DNA from: Clostridia bacterium
GTDB taxonomy: Bacteria > Bacillota > Clostridia > Oscillospirales > Acutalibacteraceae
Assembly: GCA_017622555.1 (NCBI GenBank)
Contig: JAGAQV010000010.1
Location: 1 to 46,363, forward strand
DNA: 46,363 nt
Reading direction: 5' to 3'
Position numbers and translations under genes: made by a program. Shown here piece after piece: positions 1 through 7,461 of the stretch (position 1 is the first letter of the stretch; every line of letters begins with the position of its first letter). The notes under the pieces were generated by a model. The model did not search any database and was not told the origin of the DNA. It was given only the letters and a program-made list of their open reading frames with translations.

Positions 1-432
1 ATAAGCGAAGGCAGATCGCAGTCGAACAATCCTCGTTTCGTAACGGCTCTGCTATCCGCACTTTTTAGTTCACATAGCCTTTGTGAAGGGCTTTGTATAT
101 CACGACTTTTCCTACTATCATATTTCGGACCACTGTGTAAACGTGGGTTCTAATTTTTTACGGAAATCATAAAACCGAGCAACGTAATAGGTCGATTAAA
201 AATGTGTCGCCTATCTTCCATATATCACCCTGTCCGTCGCCGCAACCGTGATAGCTCTTTAGTTCCATATTTCCACTTCTTCGGTCCTACGGATAATCAG
301 CCTTAGAGCATCGGCTGATAAAGTCTAACCTGACTTTAAAGGTTTTCTGCTAGTGATTTACAGCCTGTCGCAGAATTCAGACTGTAGCTCTCGGCACCAA
401 TCCTTTGGTGCAACTAACTTCCCGTGTCACAC
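1..432 (-). mobile_element. Probable group II intron, 5' part (runs off the left edge)
   Basis: Read on the minus strand, the segment from 432 downward begins GTGTGACACGGG, which fits the GUGYG 5' end of bacterial group II introns. It continues as a long structured sequence without a good ORF, as expected of ribozyme domain I: short GC-rich helices, several GNRA-like loops and purine-rich joints. The intron-encoded reverse transcriptase and domains V/VI would lie to the left of base 1, so the identification cannot be completed here. The upstream exon is a leader with a promoter, an attenuator and a strong ribosome-binding site, so the intron seems to have landed just ahead of a start codon. 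It could also be another large structured RNA. Confidence 0.5.
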
Positions 433-449
433 AACAAAATTTTTAAAAA

Positions 450-458
450 CTCCTTCTT
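450..458 (-). promoter_or_regulatory. Orphan ribosome-binding site ahead of the intron
   Basis: The minus strand reads AAGAAGGAG here, an excellent Shine-Dalgarno sequence. No start codon of a long ORF follows at the usual distance. Instead the putative group II intron begins 18 bases downstream. The site probably served the gene controlled by the leader at 477-710, now separated from its coding region by the intron. Confidence 0.5.
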
Positions 459-479
459 AACTCCGCCACACGCCAATTT

Positions 480-662
480 TCAAACGTATCGACAGGAATA
501 TATTTGAACCTCATTTAGAGGAAACAAAACACCATAAAACAAAGAAAGACACCTATCACGAAAGATAAGTGTCTTTGTTTGCTTTATCGTAAGCCTTACG
601 AAAGAGCAAACCAATACACTTAACCTTCTCGGTTTAATGTATTTTTTGAATAACTCCTTCAT
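480..662 (-). CDS. Possible leader peptide of an attenuated gene
   Basis: A 60-codon minus-strand ORF beginning MKELFKKYIK, with start ATG at 662 shortly after a consensus promoter and with GAAGGAG overlapping the start region. Its codons run through two stable hairpins (about 577-650) and then the terminator at 545-576. This is the arrangement of short translated leaders that control antibiotic-resistance genes by attenuation. The peptide is basic and Cys/Phe/Leu-rich and I recognise no family. The part beyond the terminator stem is probably not meaningful, so the functional leader may be only the first 20-35 codons. It may not be a true gene. Confidence 0.3.
   Translation of the reverse strand: MKELFKKYIKPRRLSVLVCSFVRLTIKQTKTLIFRDRCLSLFYGVLFPLNEVQIYSCRYV
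530..576 (-). terminator. Intrinsic terminator / attenuator in the leader
   Basis: On the minus strand a 13-bp stem is formed by 564-576 (AAAGACACTTATC) and 545-557 (GATAGGTGTCTTT), with one U-G wobble and a 6-base loop. It is followed by a T-rich tract (CTTTGTTTTATGG). It lies between the consensus promoter and the orphan ribosome-binding site, so it would stop transcription before the downstream gene. Two more hairpins just upstream (arms near 612-650 and 577-609) could form alternative pairings. Confidence 0.65.
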
Positions 663-681
663 TATTTTAAAGCTCGTATAT

Positions 682-710
682 ATTATACTGTATAGACTTT
701 ACCTTGTCAA
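682..710 (-). promoter_or_regulatory. Consensus sigma-A promoter (leftward)
   Basis: Minus strand: TTGACA at 710-705, exactly 17 bases, then TATAAT at 687-682. Both boxes are perfect. Transcription would start near 675, a dozen bases before the leader ORF. Confidence 0.85.
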
Positions 711-733
711 ATTGCTTATTGGCCTCTTATTTT

Positions 734-763
734 CGATTACAAGCGATTAGAAGCGATTACAAG
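734..763. repeat. Three 10-bp direct repeats (operator-like)
   Basis: CGATTACAAG at 734-743, CGATTAGAAG at 744-753 and CGATTACAAG at 754-763, back to back. A period of 10 bp puts each copy on the same face of the helix, which suits a protein-binding array. It lies between two divergent promoters (682-710 leftward, 909-937 rightward). Confidence 0.7.
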
Positions 764-789
764 CGAAAAAGTGGTCGTTTTAATATCGG

Positions 790-844
790 TTTTGGTCTTT
801 TTATATACATTTTGATACCTTTTTTGGTCTTTATAAACATTTTG
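790..844. repeat. Two imperfect direct repeats of about 24 bp
   Basis: TTTTGGTCTTT-N-ACATTTTG occurs at 790-814 and again, with small differences, at 821-844, a spacing of about 31 bp or three helical turns. It is AT-rich and upstream of the rightward promoter of the gene at 971. It could be an operator or upstream activating sequence. Confidence 0.45.
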
Positions 845-908
845 TGAATTTTACTTTATACCTATAGAACCATATATAATAGAAATTATATAAATTTTTT
901 TAAAAATG

Positions 909-937
909 TCGACAAAACAAGAAAATTATGGTAAAAT
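909..937 (+). promoter_or_regulatory. Promoter of the DAC-like gene
   Basis: TCGACA at 909-914, a 17-base spacer, and TAAAAT at 932-937: five of six matches in each box. The start codon is at 971, leaving a leader of about 27 bases with AGGGG as ribosome-binding site at 961-965. Confidence 0.6.
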
Positions 938-970
938 ATTTTTAGCAAATACATAAAGTCAGGGGTTGCG

Positions 971-2356
971 ATGATGTCAACTAATTCAAAACGATTAAAT
1001 AATAATTTTGTCTCAGAGTATAAATTTTTCATAGAAACATATTTATTTCGTTTGCTTGGTATTGTAAATACAGAACTATCAACCGAAATTTATCCAATAG
1101 ACAATAAAAAAGATACCGTTGAGATGTTAGACAACAAGTTGTTATTTTTTATCGGCGGTTGGTGTGTTTTTAGCGTGGAAACGCACCAACAAATATCGAA
1201 CGATAACCTTAAATTAATTAGGCGCATCATCCAGTCTTTCATTCAAGTTTCTGAATATAAAAGAATCGGTTCAGGCAAAAACAATAGCTATTTCTCCAAG
1301 ACTCAAAGGAACACTGTTTTTTGTATGGCGGTTCAAAAAGGCATTTGCAGTTGGATTGGAGGCGATCCACAAAGTAATGCAATTGAAAAACTCTTCAACA
1401 AGTTGGAAACTTGGTCTGTAAAAACTTATGAAGGCAAAAAGGTCACACTAGGTTTTATTATTGATCCCAACGCCAATAATAAAAGTAAATCAAAACATGG
1501 AAATTGGATTGATTTTCTTGATGATGATTCTTCTGCCGTGTTCACTGATTGCATACATTCTGTAATAGAGTTAGATACAAACTGTAACTTTGTTAATTAT
1601 CGATCCATTTCTTCTACAAACAGTATAGCATCAGGGAAACTTAGTAACAGAATACCATTACGTTTTACACAAGTTATTCAAAAATATGTAACAGGTAAGA
1701 AATTTGGAATATTTTTATTGAATAACGGCGATATAATTTTAGCTCGGAATCAATCCGTTTGTTTTGTAAAAAGAAATCTACAGTGGTTAAATCTTAGTTA
1801 TGATGCATTTGCCGGAGCTCTTGATGATTTTATTTCAAGATATAGTGACGCCGAAAGTAAGCAACTGCTTTATAATTTAATAGAGAACATTTTTGCTTCT
1901 GTTTTAGATGTATCTTTTTCGCATGCAGGTGGTATTATTTCGATTGTTGGCGAATCCTGGCCAGGCTCAAAAGCAGATACCTCCGCTTCAACTCCAATAT
2001 TACATCCGTGCGATGATTTTCTAAATGATTACAATATTTCCTCAAAAGAAAGTGAAGAAATAAAACGCATTCAAAAACGGACTATCTTAACAAGATTAAC
2101 AAATAAAAAACATTTTTCTGAGATAGATAGAAAACTACGCAGTGAGTTAATCGCACTTGATGGCGCATGTATATTAAATTGTCGCGGGGAAGTAATTTCT
2201 TTTGGTGCTATTATTAGAAATGACAGTGGTTCTACTGGCGGCGGAAGAGGTGCCGCTGCGAAAAAATTATCGCAATATGGTATGGCAGTTAAAATTTCTA
2301 CAGATGGATACATTGAGTTGTATGTAGATGGAGAAAATATATATGCAATAAAGTAA
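971..2356 (+). CDS. Protein with a degenerate diadenylate-cyclase-like (DAC/DisA_N-fold) C-terminal domain
   Basis: A 461-residue soluble protein. The C-terminal about 75 residues follow the DAC pattern: LDGA near 396-399, then about 25 residues on, GGGRGAAAKK (423-432), then an alternating segment ending in TDGYIELY. In true diadenylate cyclases the second motif is RHRAA/RHRTA. Here the histidine and flanking arginine are replaced, so cyclase activity is doubtful. Families of DAC-derived sensor domains are known in bacterial conflict systems, and this may be one. I do not recognise residues 1-380. Start: ATG 971 (or the in-frame ATG 974) after AGGGG. The gene is monocistronic with its own promoter. 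It could sense a nucleotide signal, but that is inference. Confidence 0.55.
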   Translation: MMSTNSKRLNNNFVSEYKFFIETYLFRLLGIVNTELSTEIYPIDNKKDTVEMLDNKLLFFIGGWCVFSVETHQQISNDNLKLIRRIIQSFIQVSEYKRIGSGKNNSYFSKTQRNTVFCMAVQKGICSWIGGDPQSNAIEKLFNKLETWSVKTYEGKKVTLGFIIDPNANNKSKSKHGNWIDFLDDDSSAVFTDCIHSVIELDTNCNFVNYRSISSTNSIASGKLSNRIPLRFTQVIQKYVTGKKFGIFLLNNGDIILARNQSVCFVKRNLQWLNLSYDAFAGALDDFISRYSDAESKQLLYNLIENIFASVLDVSFSHAGGIISIVGESWPGSKADTSASTPILHPCDDFLNDYNISSKESEEIKRIQKRTILTRLTNKKHFSEIDRKLRSELIALDGACILNCRGEVISFGAIIRNDSGSTGGGRGAAAKKLSQYGMAVKISTDGYIELYVDGENIYAIK

Positions 2357-2395
2357 CTTCAGCTGCATATAATACTAATGAATTTCAAAAAACAC

Positions 2396-2424
2396 TTGAC
2401 ATATAAACGATGTTGTGTTATAAT
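2396..2424 (+). promoter_or_regulatory. Consensus promoter of a non-coding RNA
   Basis: TTGACA at 2396-2401, a 17-base spacer and TATAAT at 2419-2424, both perfect. Transcription should begin near 2431. No ORF follows, so the product is probably an RNA. Confidence 0.85.
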
Positions 2425-2430
2425 TTACGA

Positions 2431-2600
2431 AATTCACAAGGTAATACTGCGAGAGATCGTACGTATTAGATTACAAGAGCTGAGTCTTTTGTAAGCGAGG
2501 CAAGTTTGGACACTTGCACATTTTCTAAGTAAATAAACTTAGATCAAGACACCCATTGAGTTCTAGTTTTTAACTGACTATCAATGGGTGTTTTCGTTTT
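2431..2600 (+). ncRNA. Structured small RNA of unknown family
   Basis: About 170 bases between a perfect promoter and an intrinsic terminator, with no ATG-started reading frame. Four consecutive hairpins can be read: AATAC/GTATT around a GAGA-containing centre (about 2443-2468), ACAAGA/TCTTTTGT (about 2473-2493), CAAGT/ACTTG (about 2502-2517) and CTAAGT/ACTTAG (about 2525-2542), then the terminator stem. I do not recognise it as 6S, tmRNA, SRP RNA or a riboswitch. It follows the DAC-like gene in the same direction but has its own promoter. Confidence 0.6.
2549..2600 (+). terminator. Intrinsic terminator of the small RNA
   Basis: ACACCCATTGA (2549-2559) pairs perfectly with TCAATGGGTGT (2581-2591), and TTTCGTTTT follows. 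Confidence 0.85.
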
Positions 2601-2842
2601 ACATAGAAGGAAAGCTACAGCAAATCTGGTAGTTATAACTCTTTATAATATTTGTAATTGATTTATCTTTTCAGTTGTTTGGTCTTAAACAAAAAATTGC
2701 TATATATTTGTTATAGCCGATGTTCTTTATATGCCAAAAGTGCAATTTTTATATAGACTTCCGTTTGACCAATTCAACCTCGCATTTATTCTAAATGATC
2801 GTAAATATTTATCGTTGCACCAAAAGCCGAACTACTAACTAA

Positions 2843-3496
2843 TTAATTATTATATTTGCGTAATTTCACATACTGTAAATCATTAATCATTGACTCATAT
2901 TTCTGTCTTAATGTATCGAAACTTCGATAACAATATATTAATGCGCTCACAAAACCAATTATCAATAAAAGAAACATCGCGATACTTAACCAACTTAAAA
3001 AGTCAATCCCGATCACATCTAAATTCAAAAAAGAAGTTGATAAAACACCAGCTAAAGCTGTAAACAATGTGAAAATAATTTTATTTTTCTTCTTATCATC
3101 TTTGTTCTGTTTGTCTATGTATCCTTGATATTTGTTTATTAATATGTCGATTTTATTAGCAGAATCAATAGAAAACTCCGTTTTCAATATATCGTATAGT
3201 ATATCAATCTTTTTGTTGTATTCTTTTACATGTTGATAAGCATTAATTCTACGGTCTCTATTATCTAAAATCAAAAGTGTTAATACTGCAAGAACACAAA
3301 GAATTGATCCAAGCGGAAACCATACAGGATTTGGCAAGACAGTCATAAGCACTATCATTCCCAAAAACAGTAGTACCATTGAAATAAGTAATGATATAAC
3401 GATGATTTTCTTGCATTTTGAAAATCGGTTTATCCCTAATCGTATGCCTGCTTCTTTGTTCTTCCATTCATAAAATTTCATAATATAATATTCCAT
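2843..3496 (-). CDS. Four-TM membrane protein of unknown function
   Basis: 217 residues with two membrane hairpins: TM about 31-53 and 59-77, then TM about 139-158 and 166-188. A charged, Lys/Asp-rich stretch of about 60 residues (78-138) lies between them and looks helical. The tail after TM4 is also helical and charged. Start ATG 3496 has AAAGGAG seven bases upstream. The layout recalls membrane effectors of bacterial conflict systems such as the SLATT type, but I see no diagnostic motif, so this is only a comparison. It sits downstream of two tiny genes, separated from them by a hairpin terminator. Confidence 0.7.
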   Translation of the reverse strand: MEYYIMKFYEWKNKEAGIRLGINRFSKCKKIIVISLLISMVLLFLGMIVLMTVLPNPVWFPLGSILCVLAVLTLLILDNRDRRINAYQHVKEYNKKIDILYDILKTEFSIDSANKIDILINKYQGYIDKQNKDDKKKNKIIFTLFTALAGVLSTSFLNLDVIGIDFLSWLSIAMFLLLIIGFVSALIYCYRSFDTLRQKYESMINDLQYVKLRKYNN

Positions 3497-3511
3497 TTTT
3501 ATTCTCCTTTC

Positions 3512-3547
3512 AAAATAAAATGGCAGAGGAAGGAAGTTCCTCTGCCA
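3512..3547 (-). terminator. Intrinsic terminator after the zinc-ribbon gene
   Basis: An 11-bp perfect stem (TGGCAGAGGAA at 3521-3531 with TTCCTCTGCCA at 3537-3547), followed on the minus strand by TTTTATTTT (3520-3512). It lies directly ahead of the ribosome-binding site of the four-TM gene. Confidence 0.7.
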
Positions 3548-3558
3548 ACGCTTACTAA

Positions 3559-3699
3559 TTATCTAACTTTATAGTATGTTGTCTTATGACACTTAGGACA
3601 AGGTGGAAGTGTATCTGTATTATCATCAAGAACAACTTCGGTTCCACAATACAAACACTTATAAGTGCCTTTGCCCGGCTTTTCACCAGTAGTATACAT
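3559..3699 (-). CDS. Small zinc-ribbon protein (46 aa)
   Basis: A 46-codon ORF starting at ATG 3699, with AAAGGAGG about nine bases upstream. The protein has two CxxC knuckles, YKCLYCGTEV and PPCPKCHKT, spaced as in rubredoxin-like zinc ribbons, plus a short basic tail. Such mini-ribbons often act as nucleic-acid-binding or regulatory proteins, but no substrate can be read from this sequence. It follows the basic 39-residue gene by about 40 bases on the same strand. Confidence 0.75.
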   Translation of the reverse strand: MYTTGEKPGKGTYKCLYCGTEVVLDDNTDTLPPCPKCHKTTYYKVR

Positions 3700-3740
3700 T
3701 GCCAGTCCTCCTTTCAAGATTAATTTGTGCTTTAACAGGT

Positions 3741-3860
3741 TCAGTTAGGTGTAGACCTACGATGGCCCCCAACTTTTGTCCCATCAGACCTTTTGTACGG
3801 CTTTACGGGGACAATTTTCTTTTGAGGCTTACCTCTGACGCTTGACTTTGTTTTTGCCAT
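3741..3860 (-). CDS. Tiny basic protein (39 aa)
   Basis: A 39-codon ORF starting at ATG 3860, with AAGGAA upstream. It begins MAKTKSSVRGK and is strongly basic. Its second half, PYKRSDGTKVGGHRRS, matches a motif I know from phage and mobile-element proteins (P-Y-x-R-x-DGT-x-V-x-G-H-x-RS), usually at the end of longer virion-associated proteins. Here it stands alone, followed by the zinc-ribbon gene. Function unknown. Confidence 0.6.
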   Translation of the reverse strand: MAKTKSSVRGKPQKKIVPVKPYKRSDGTKVGGHRRSTPN

Positions 3861-3930
3861 AGCTAAAAATTTCCTTCCCTGACGGCGCACTTTTAATCTT
3901 GAAGTCATTGACAAATCAGATTTTTTGTGT

Positions 3931-3960
3931 TAACATACTTTATACAGCTTAGGTATGTTA
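3931..3960. promoter_or_regulatory. 8-bp inverted repeat, probable operator
   Basis: TAACATAC (3931-3938) and GTATGTTA (3953-3960) form a perfect inverted repeat with a 14-bp gap. It lies between the tiny minus-strand genes and the ImmA/XRE pair, in the expected promoter region of the tiny genes. The XRE regulator at 4551-4910 is the natural candidate to bind it. Confidence 0.45.
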
Positions 3961-3990
3961 CGGGTTCAACCGTCAATATTCCCTATTTGT

Positions 3991-4021
3991 AAGAGAGCGT
4001 CTTTATGAGAGATGCTCTCTT
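3991..4021. terminator. Hairpin after the ImmA gene
   Basis: AAGAGAGC (3991-3998) pairs with GCTCTCTT (4014-4021). An AT-rich run follows on the plus strand and none on the minus strand, so it is a weak terminator for the leftward immA gene or a plain hairpin. Confidence 0.4.
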
Positions 4022-4035
4022 ATTTTATATAACGC

Positions 4036-4554
4036 CTAAGCGATATATTTAAGAGCAATTTCTGCAGACTTCAATGAAGTTTTGCATGCTAATGCTACTT
4101 GCTCCGCAGTCATACCAGTTATCAAATTCTTACTCATTAAGAATTCCGATGCAAAAACATTCGCCTGCCATTCAGGGTCTCTAAATGTAGGAACCGTAGC
4201 GTTTTTAGGACATCTTGAAAACGCTGTTACATCATCGTGAATAAAATAGTGACCAAGTTCGTGTGCTACTGTAAATCGATGCCTAGGGTCATCAGAACAA
4301 GCAGCTATATATACATCTTGACGTATGCTCAATGTGTTTGTCTGTGGACAGTAGTTTGCATACTCATTGTTCATTTCCCCTTCATATGTGGTGTCCAGCT
4401 GAAATGAAGGGTCAAGCGTAGGTATTACGTGCTCTACGATTTTCATTATGGGCACATACAAACATTCACCTATATTTAGTTGATATCGTACATAGTTTGC
4501 AAACTGTTCAATGGTTCGCCTGCTAAGCGGCGGTGCCATTAGGGGTAAATTCAT
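4036..4554 (-). CDS. ImmA/IrrE-family metallopeptidase
   Basis: 172 residues with the zinc-protease motif HELGH (in FTVAHELGHYFIH, near 94-98) and the conserved downstream region that places the third ligand (NVFASEFLM). ImmA-type proteases cleave a partner XRE repressor and so switch on mobile-element genes. The partner lies immediately upstream: its stop codon overlaps this ATG (ATGA), indicating translational coupling. Similar repressor-protease pairs control ICEBs1 and occur in the Bacillus skin element, which fits the location here. Confidence 0.9.
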   Translation of the reverse strand: MNLPLMAPPLSRRTIEQFANYVRYQLNIGECLYVPIMKIVEHVIPTLDPSFQLDTTYEGEMNNEYANYCPQTNTLSIRQDVYIAACSDDPRHRFTVAHELGHYFIHDDVTAFSRCPKNATVPTFRDPEWQANVFASEFLMSKNLITGMTAEQVALACKTSLKSAEIALKYIA

Positions 4555-4910
4555 TTATTAGAGACCTCCAATATTTTTTTGATTTCCTCAATTTGTGCAT
4601 TGTTGAGATTATTAAATTTTCTTGCAAAAGAAATGCATAAATCTCGTTGTGTAGCAGTGGCATTTTTGGTGCACAAGTTAACTTCATCAAGGGTTTCAAA
4701 AAAAGCTGCGTTAAGTTCTAATAGTTGTGCTTCAGTTAATTTATAACTATCAGCGATATTGTTAATGAGCTTTTTTGTTGCAGACCTTTTACCATTTTCA
4801 ATTGATGATAAATATGCAGGGGCAACATTCAGCTTGTCAGCCATATCCTTTAATAATTCACCTTGTTGTATACGGAATGTGCGTAAAAACTTGCCTAAGC
4901 TTGTCAACAT
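4551..4910 (-). CDS. XRE-family repressor paired with ImmA
   Basis: Start placed at ATG 4910 because GAAAGGAAG lies just upstream; the longer reading from 4946 has no ribosome-binding site. The 119-residue protein has an N-terminal helix-turn-helix (FLRTFRIQQGELLKDMADKL, then APAYLSSIENGKR) and a C-terminal helical region. It is co-transcribed and coupled with the ImmA-type peptidase. It probably represses element genes, with the inverted repeat at 3931-3960 and its own promoter as candidate targets. Confidence 0.85.
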   Translation of the reverse strand: MLTSLGKFLRTFRIQQGELLKDMADKLNVAPAYLSSIENGKRSATKKLINNIADSYKLTEAQLLELNAAFFETLDEVNLCTKNATATQRDLCISFARKFNNLNNAQIEEIKKILEVSNK

Positions 4911-4936
4911 AGCAATCTTCCTTTCTGTTTGATAAT

Positions 4937-4965
4937 ACGATACCATATTGCTTACGATTTGTCAA
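4937..4965 (-). promoter_or_regulatory. Likely promoter of the XRE-ImmA operon
   Basis: Minus strand: TTGACA at 4965-4960, a 17-base spacer, then TATCGT at 4942-4937. The -35 is perfect and the -10 weak, as is common for regulated promoters. Confidence 0.5.
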
Positions 4966-5430
4966 CAGTTTTTTTAATAAATATTAACTTTTTTGTTAAT
5001 ATCAAAGTTTGGGTTGGCATAACGCTGAAACTAAACATAATTATAGTTTTTTAAACAAATTTGAAATCACTATTCTAAAACTTCTCCAATAATATCAATA
5101 TTGTCGATAGTGTTTGCTAACTTTAATATAATTTTACAACATAAAAGACATCGCACGGAGCAATGCCTAAATACTTTTTCGTAATATTTATTTTATATCG
5201 ATTGAGTAGTTCCTTTGGATAGAATAAATATTGAAACATATTGGTTAAAAATCATATAAATATTAGTTACTTTAATTAAACCGTCGCTATATTCAAGAGT
5301 AATTACCATTGAGTCATTAAACAAACTCACTTAAATAAATATTTGGATTTTCATTAATCAAAATACTTTTAGGACTCTGACCTCTGTGCTATGTATATTG
5401 TATCAAAAAATGGATTATAAGTATTTTATT
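4966..5430. other. AT-rich non-coding gap
   Basis: About 465 bases without a plausible ORF on either strand. I see no RNA gene, no strong hairpin with a T-run and no clear repeat. Confidence 0.5.
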
Positions 5431-6108
5431 TTATAATTGCGTTTTGAATCTGTGATAGGCGTATCCAGGATTTGATGTTGTGTATTTAGACAAACAGCTA
5501 CAATTCAAAGAACATTTCCTAACGTTTACCGGAACACGAATACCTATTATGTTCAGAGATGATTCTATACTTTCTTTAGCTTTATTTAACAACTCTATAT
5601 GTTCCATTCCCGGATCGTCTATTACAATTTCCTCTAAATAGTTAAAAGGCAATGGTACACTAATATTTCTAACGGTAATATGCTTATTAAAATCACCTTT
5701 TGAAAAGCCAAAAAGTATTTCTTGTTCACTACTAAAATATTTTTCATTATCTTGCATTCCGTCTTCCCAATAAATCGGATTATCTCTGGTAATGCAAATA
5801 TCGTATTCTGTCAGCGTATCTAAAACATCTACGGAATAAACAAACATAACCGGACCATAATCATTAGGACGCTTTGCTCTGTCGTGTATATCTACAGAAT
5901 CGAAAAATATGTCATTGTATATACCAAATTCTCTATCAATATCGTCCGAGCTTTGGGGTGTTTGTGGAACGCCCATGATTTCTGCTGTTTGGCGTGATAA
6001 AAGACCGCCTTGATTAATAAACGAGAGAGAAGTTACAACAGTATTAACATGATATAACTTATCTACTCCAGAATTAATCAGACTTCTTTTGACTTGTAAA
6101 GCATTCAT
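5431..6108 (-). CDS. Unknown protein, possibly ADP-ribosyltransferase-fold (DarT/DUF4433-like)
   Basis: 225 residues, soluble. The N-terminal pattern LYHVNTVVTSLSFINQGGLLSR resembles the first strand and NAD-contacting region of DarT-like and related ADP-ribosyltransferase folds (hydrophobic-YH-x-T, then a helix ending in G-G-L-L). The next block, YNDIFFDSVDIHDR, then YGPVMFVYSVDVL, looks like the strand that follows. The expected catalytic glutamate is not obvious. Start ATG 6108 has AAAGGGG seven bases upstream. The gene follows the Ig-like surface protein by 15 bases, so the two are probably co-transcribed. It might be a toxin, an immunity factor or a nucleotide-handling protein; the assignment is tentative. 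Confidence 0.4.
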   Translation of the reverse strand: MNALQVKRSLINSGVDKLYHVNTVVTSLSFINQGGLLSRQTAEIMGVPQTPQSSDDIDREFGIYNDIFFDSVDIHDRAKRPNDYGPVMFVYSVDVLDTLTEYDICITRDNPIYWEDGMQDNEKYFSSEQEILFGFSKGDFNKHITVRNISVPLPFNYLEEIVIDDPGMEHIELLNKAKESIESSLNIIGIRVPVNVRKCSLNCSCLSKYTTSNPGYAYHRFKTQL

Positions 6109-6123
6109 TTTATTACCCCTTTA

Positions 6124-7263
6124 TTACCAAAACCAATATTTGCGTTTAAATATTATATAAATAATTGATAGTATTACTAAAACCGCAGTACCAACTATAA
6201 TAAAAAATAATGGAGTATTAAAATAATTGATTTTTGATTTTGTAAGCATATATCTTCCTGCTGAGCTTAAATTTAAGTTTTTGAAATCCGAAGTTTCTAT
6301 AAATTTATACTTATCCTCAGTTTCATTATACAAATAAAGATATTTATAATTTTCAGCATTCTTAATAGTAAGCGTAATATTACCGCATAAATTTCGTTTT
6401 TCATTTAATGTGAAATATAGATTATCATCTTCTTCCACTAGTTGAATGTCAGAACTTAAAGAATTGTTTATGTTTTTTATTTCTTGACCATTTATTTGAA
6501 AACTGTAGTTGTTACCAACTACATTGAGTGTTTTTTTAGTTTCATATAGTTGTTCTAACATTTCTTCCGTAATAATAGGACAATCCGTTGCATTAATAGT
6601 TTCCGGTACATATATACCTGTTGACTGAGTTTGATTAACTGTTGTGTCTCCAATTTTATTAAAATTTTTATTAACCACGACTGATATCATAGCCATTGTA
6701 TCAGCGGATTTTACTACAATTGATGTACTGCCACAATTAATAGCCCTAATCAGTCCCGTATCAGAAACTGTTGCCACGGCGGTGTTTAAAGAACTGTAAG
6801 TAAGATTTTTTTGGGTGGTATTATTAGGAAATATATCAGCAACTATTTGTTGCGTTTGATCGGGCTTTAATATAATATAATCGTTTTTAATATTTATACC
6901 TTTTGCCGATACTTTAACTGTTAAATCAATTTCTTTTTTTATTGCCCCTGCTGATACTTGTATCTTTACTTTGCCAGAAGCAATTCCCTTAATTTCACCC
7001 GTTGGTGACACAGTTGCAATAGCTTCGTTTAAAGATTTGTATGACACCGTTTGTTCAGTTGCATCAGACGGCAAAACGGTAACCGACAATGTAAGTGTTT
7101 CTCCTACTTCTAAAGTGCTATTATAATCTGCTATAACAATGTCTGTAACTTCTATTTTATCTGTTTCAAATTCAGAAGCATCAACTTTAATTGAAATACC
7201 ACACAAGAAAATTGCAGTAAACAAAATACATAATAAATTAAATAATTTTGAACATCTTTTCAT
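6124..7263 (-). CDS. Secreted, membrane-anchored protein with two BIG2 (Ig-like) domains
   Basis: 379 residues. A signal peptide covers about 1-29, followed by two bacterial Ig-like group 2 repeats (about 37-115 and 122-200), each with the LEVGETLTL/LKPDQTQQI start, an AxATVSxTGxIxAI centre and a final strand. An unrelated extracellular region follows. A TM helix (about 350-372) ends in a short basic tail, so the protein is held outside the cell by its C-terminus. It lies at the downstream end of the bacteriocin cluster and may help present or export the peptides, but BIG2 domains alone give no specific role. Confidence 0.75.
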   Translation of the reverse strand: MKRCSKLFNLLCILFTAIFLCGISIKVDASEFETDKIEVTDIVIADYNSTLEVGETLTLSVTVLPSDATEQTVSYKSLNEAIATVSPTGEIKGIASGKVKIQVSAGAIKKEIDLTVKVSAKGINIKNDYIILKPDQTQQIVADIFPNNTTQKNLTYSSLNTAVATVSDTGLIRAINCGSTSIVVKSADTMAMISVVVNKNFNKIGDTTVNQTQSTGIYVPETINATDCPIITEEMLEQLYETKKTLNVVGNNYSFQINGQEIKNINNSLSSDIQLVEEDDNLYFTLNEKRNLCGNITLTIKNAENYKYLYLYNETEDKYKFIETSDFKNLNLSSAGRYMLTKSKINYFNTPLFFIIVGTAVLVILSIIYIIFKRKYWFW

Positions 7264-7461
7264 TTATCTCACCATAATTACAATAATATAGTAACGATCC
7301 AACTTCTCAATTTTCAAATGGGCATAATGCCCAATACAATCTTGTTATTTAAGAATACATATTCATTTTGAGAGTATTTTTATTCACTCACACATAATTT
7401 AAAACCTTATTAATTTTTTAAAGTATAATATCTTTTATAATATCTTTCATAATGATTTTCA

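Noticed and set aside
734-844. Short direct repeats as a CRISPR array
   Set aside because: The repeats are 10 and 24 bp with no unique spacers of constant length and no cas genes nearby.
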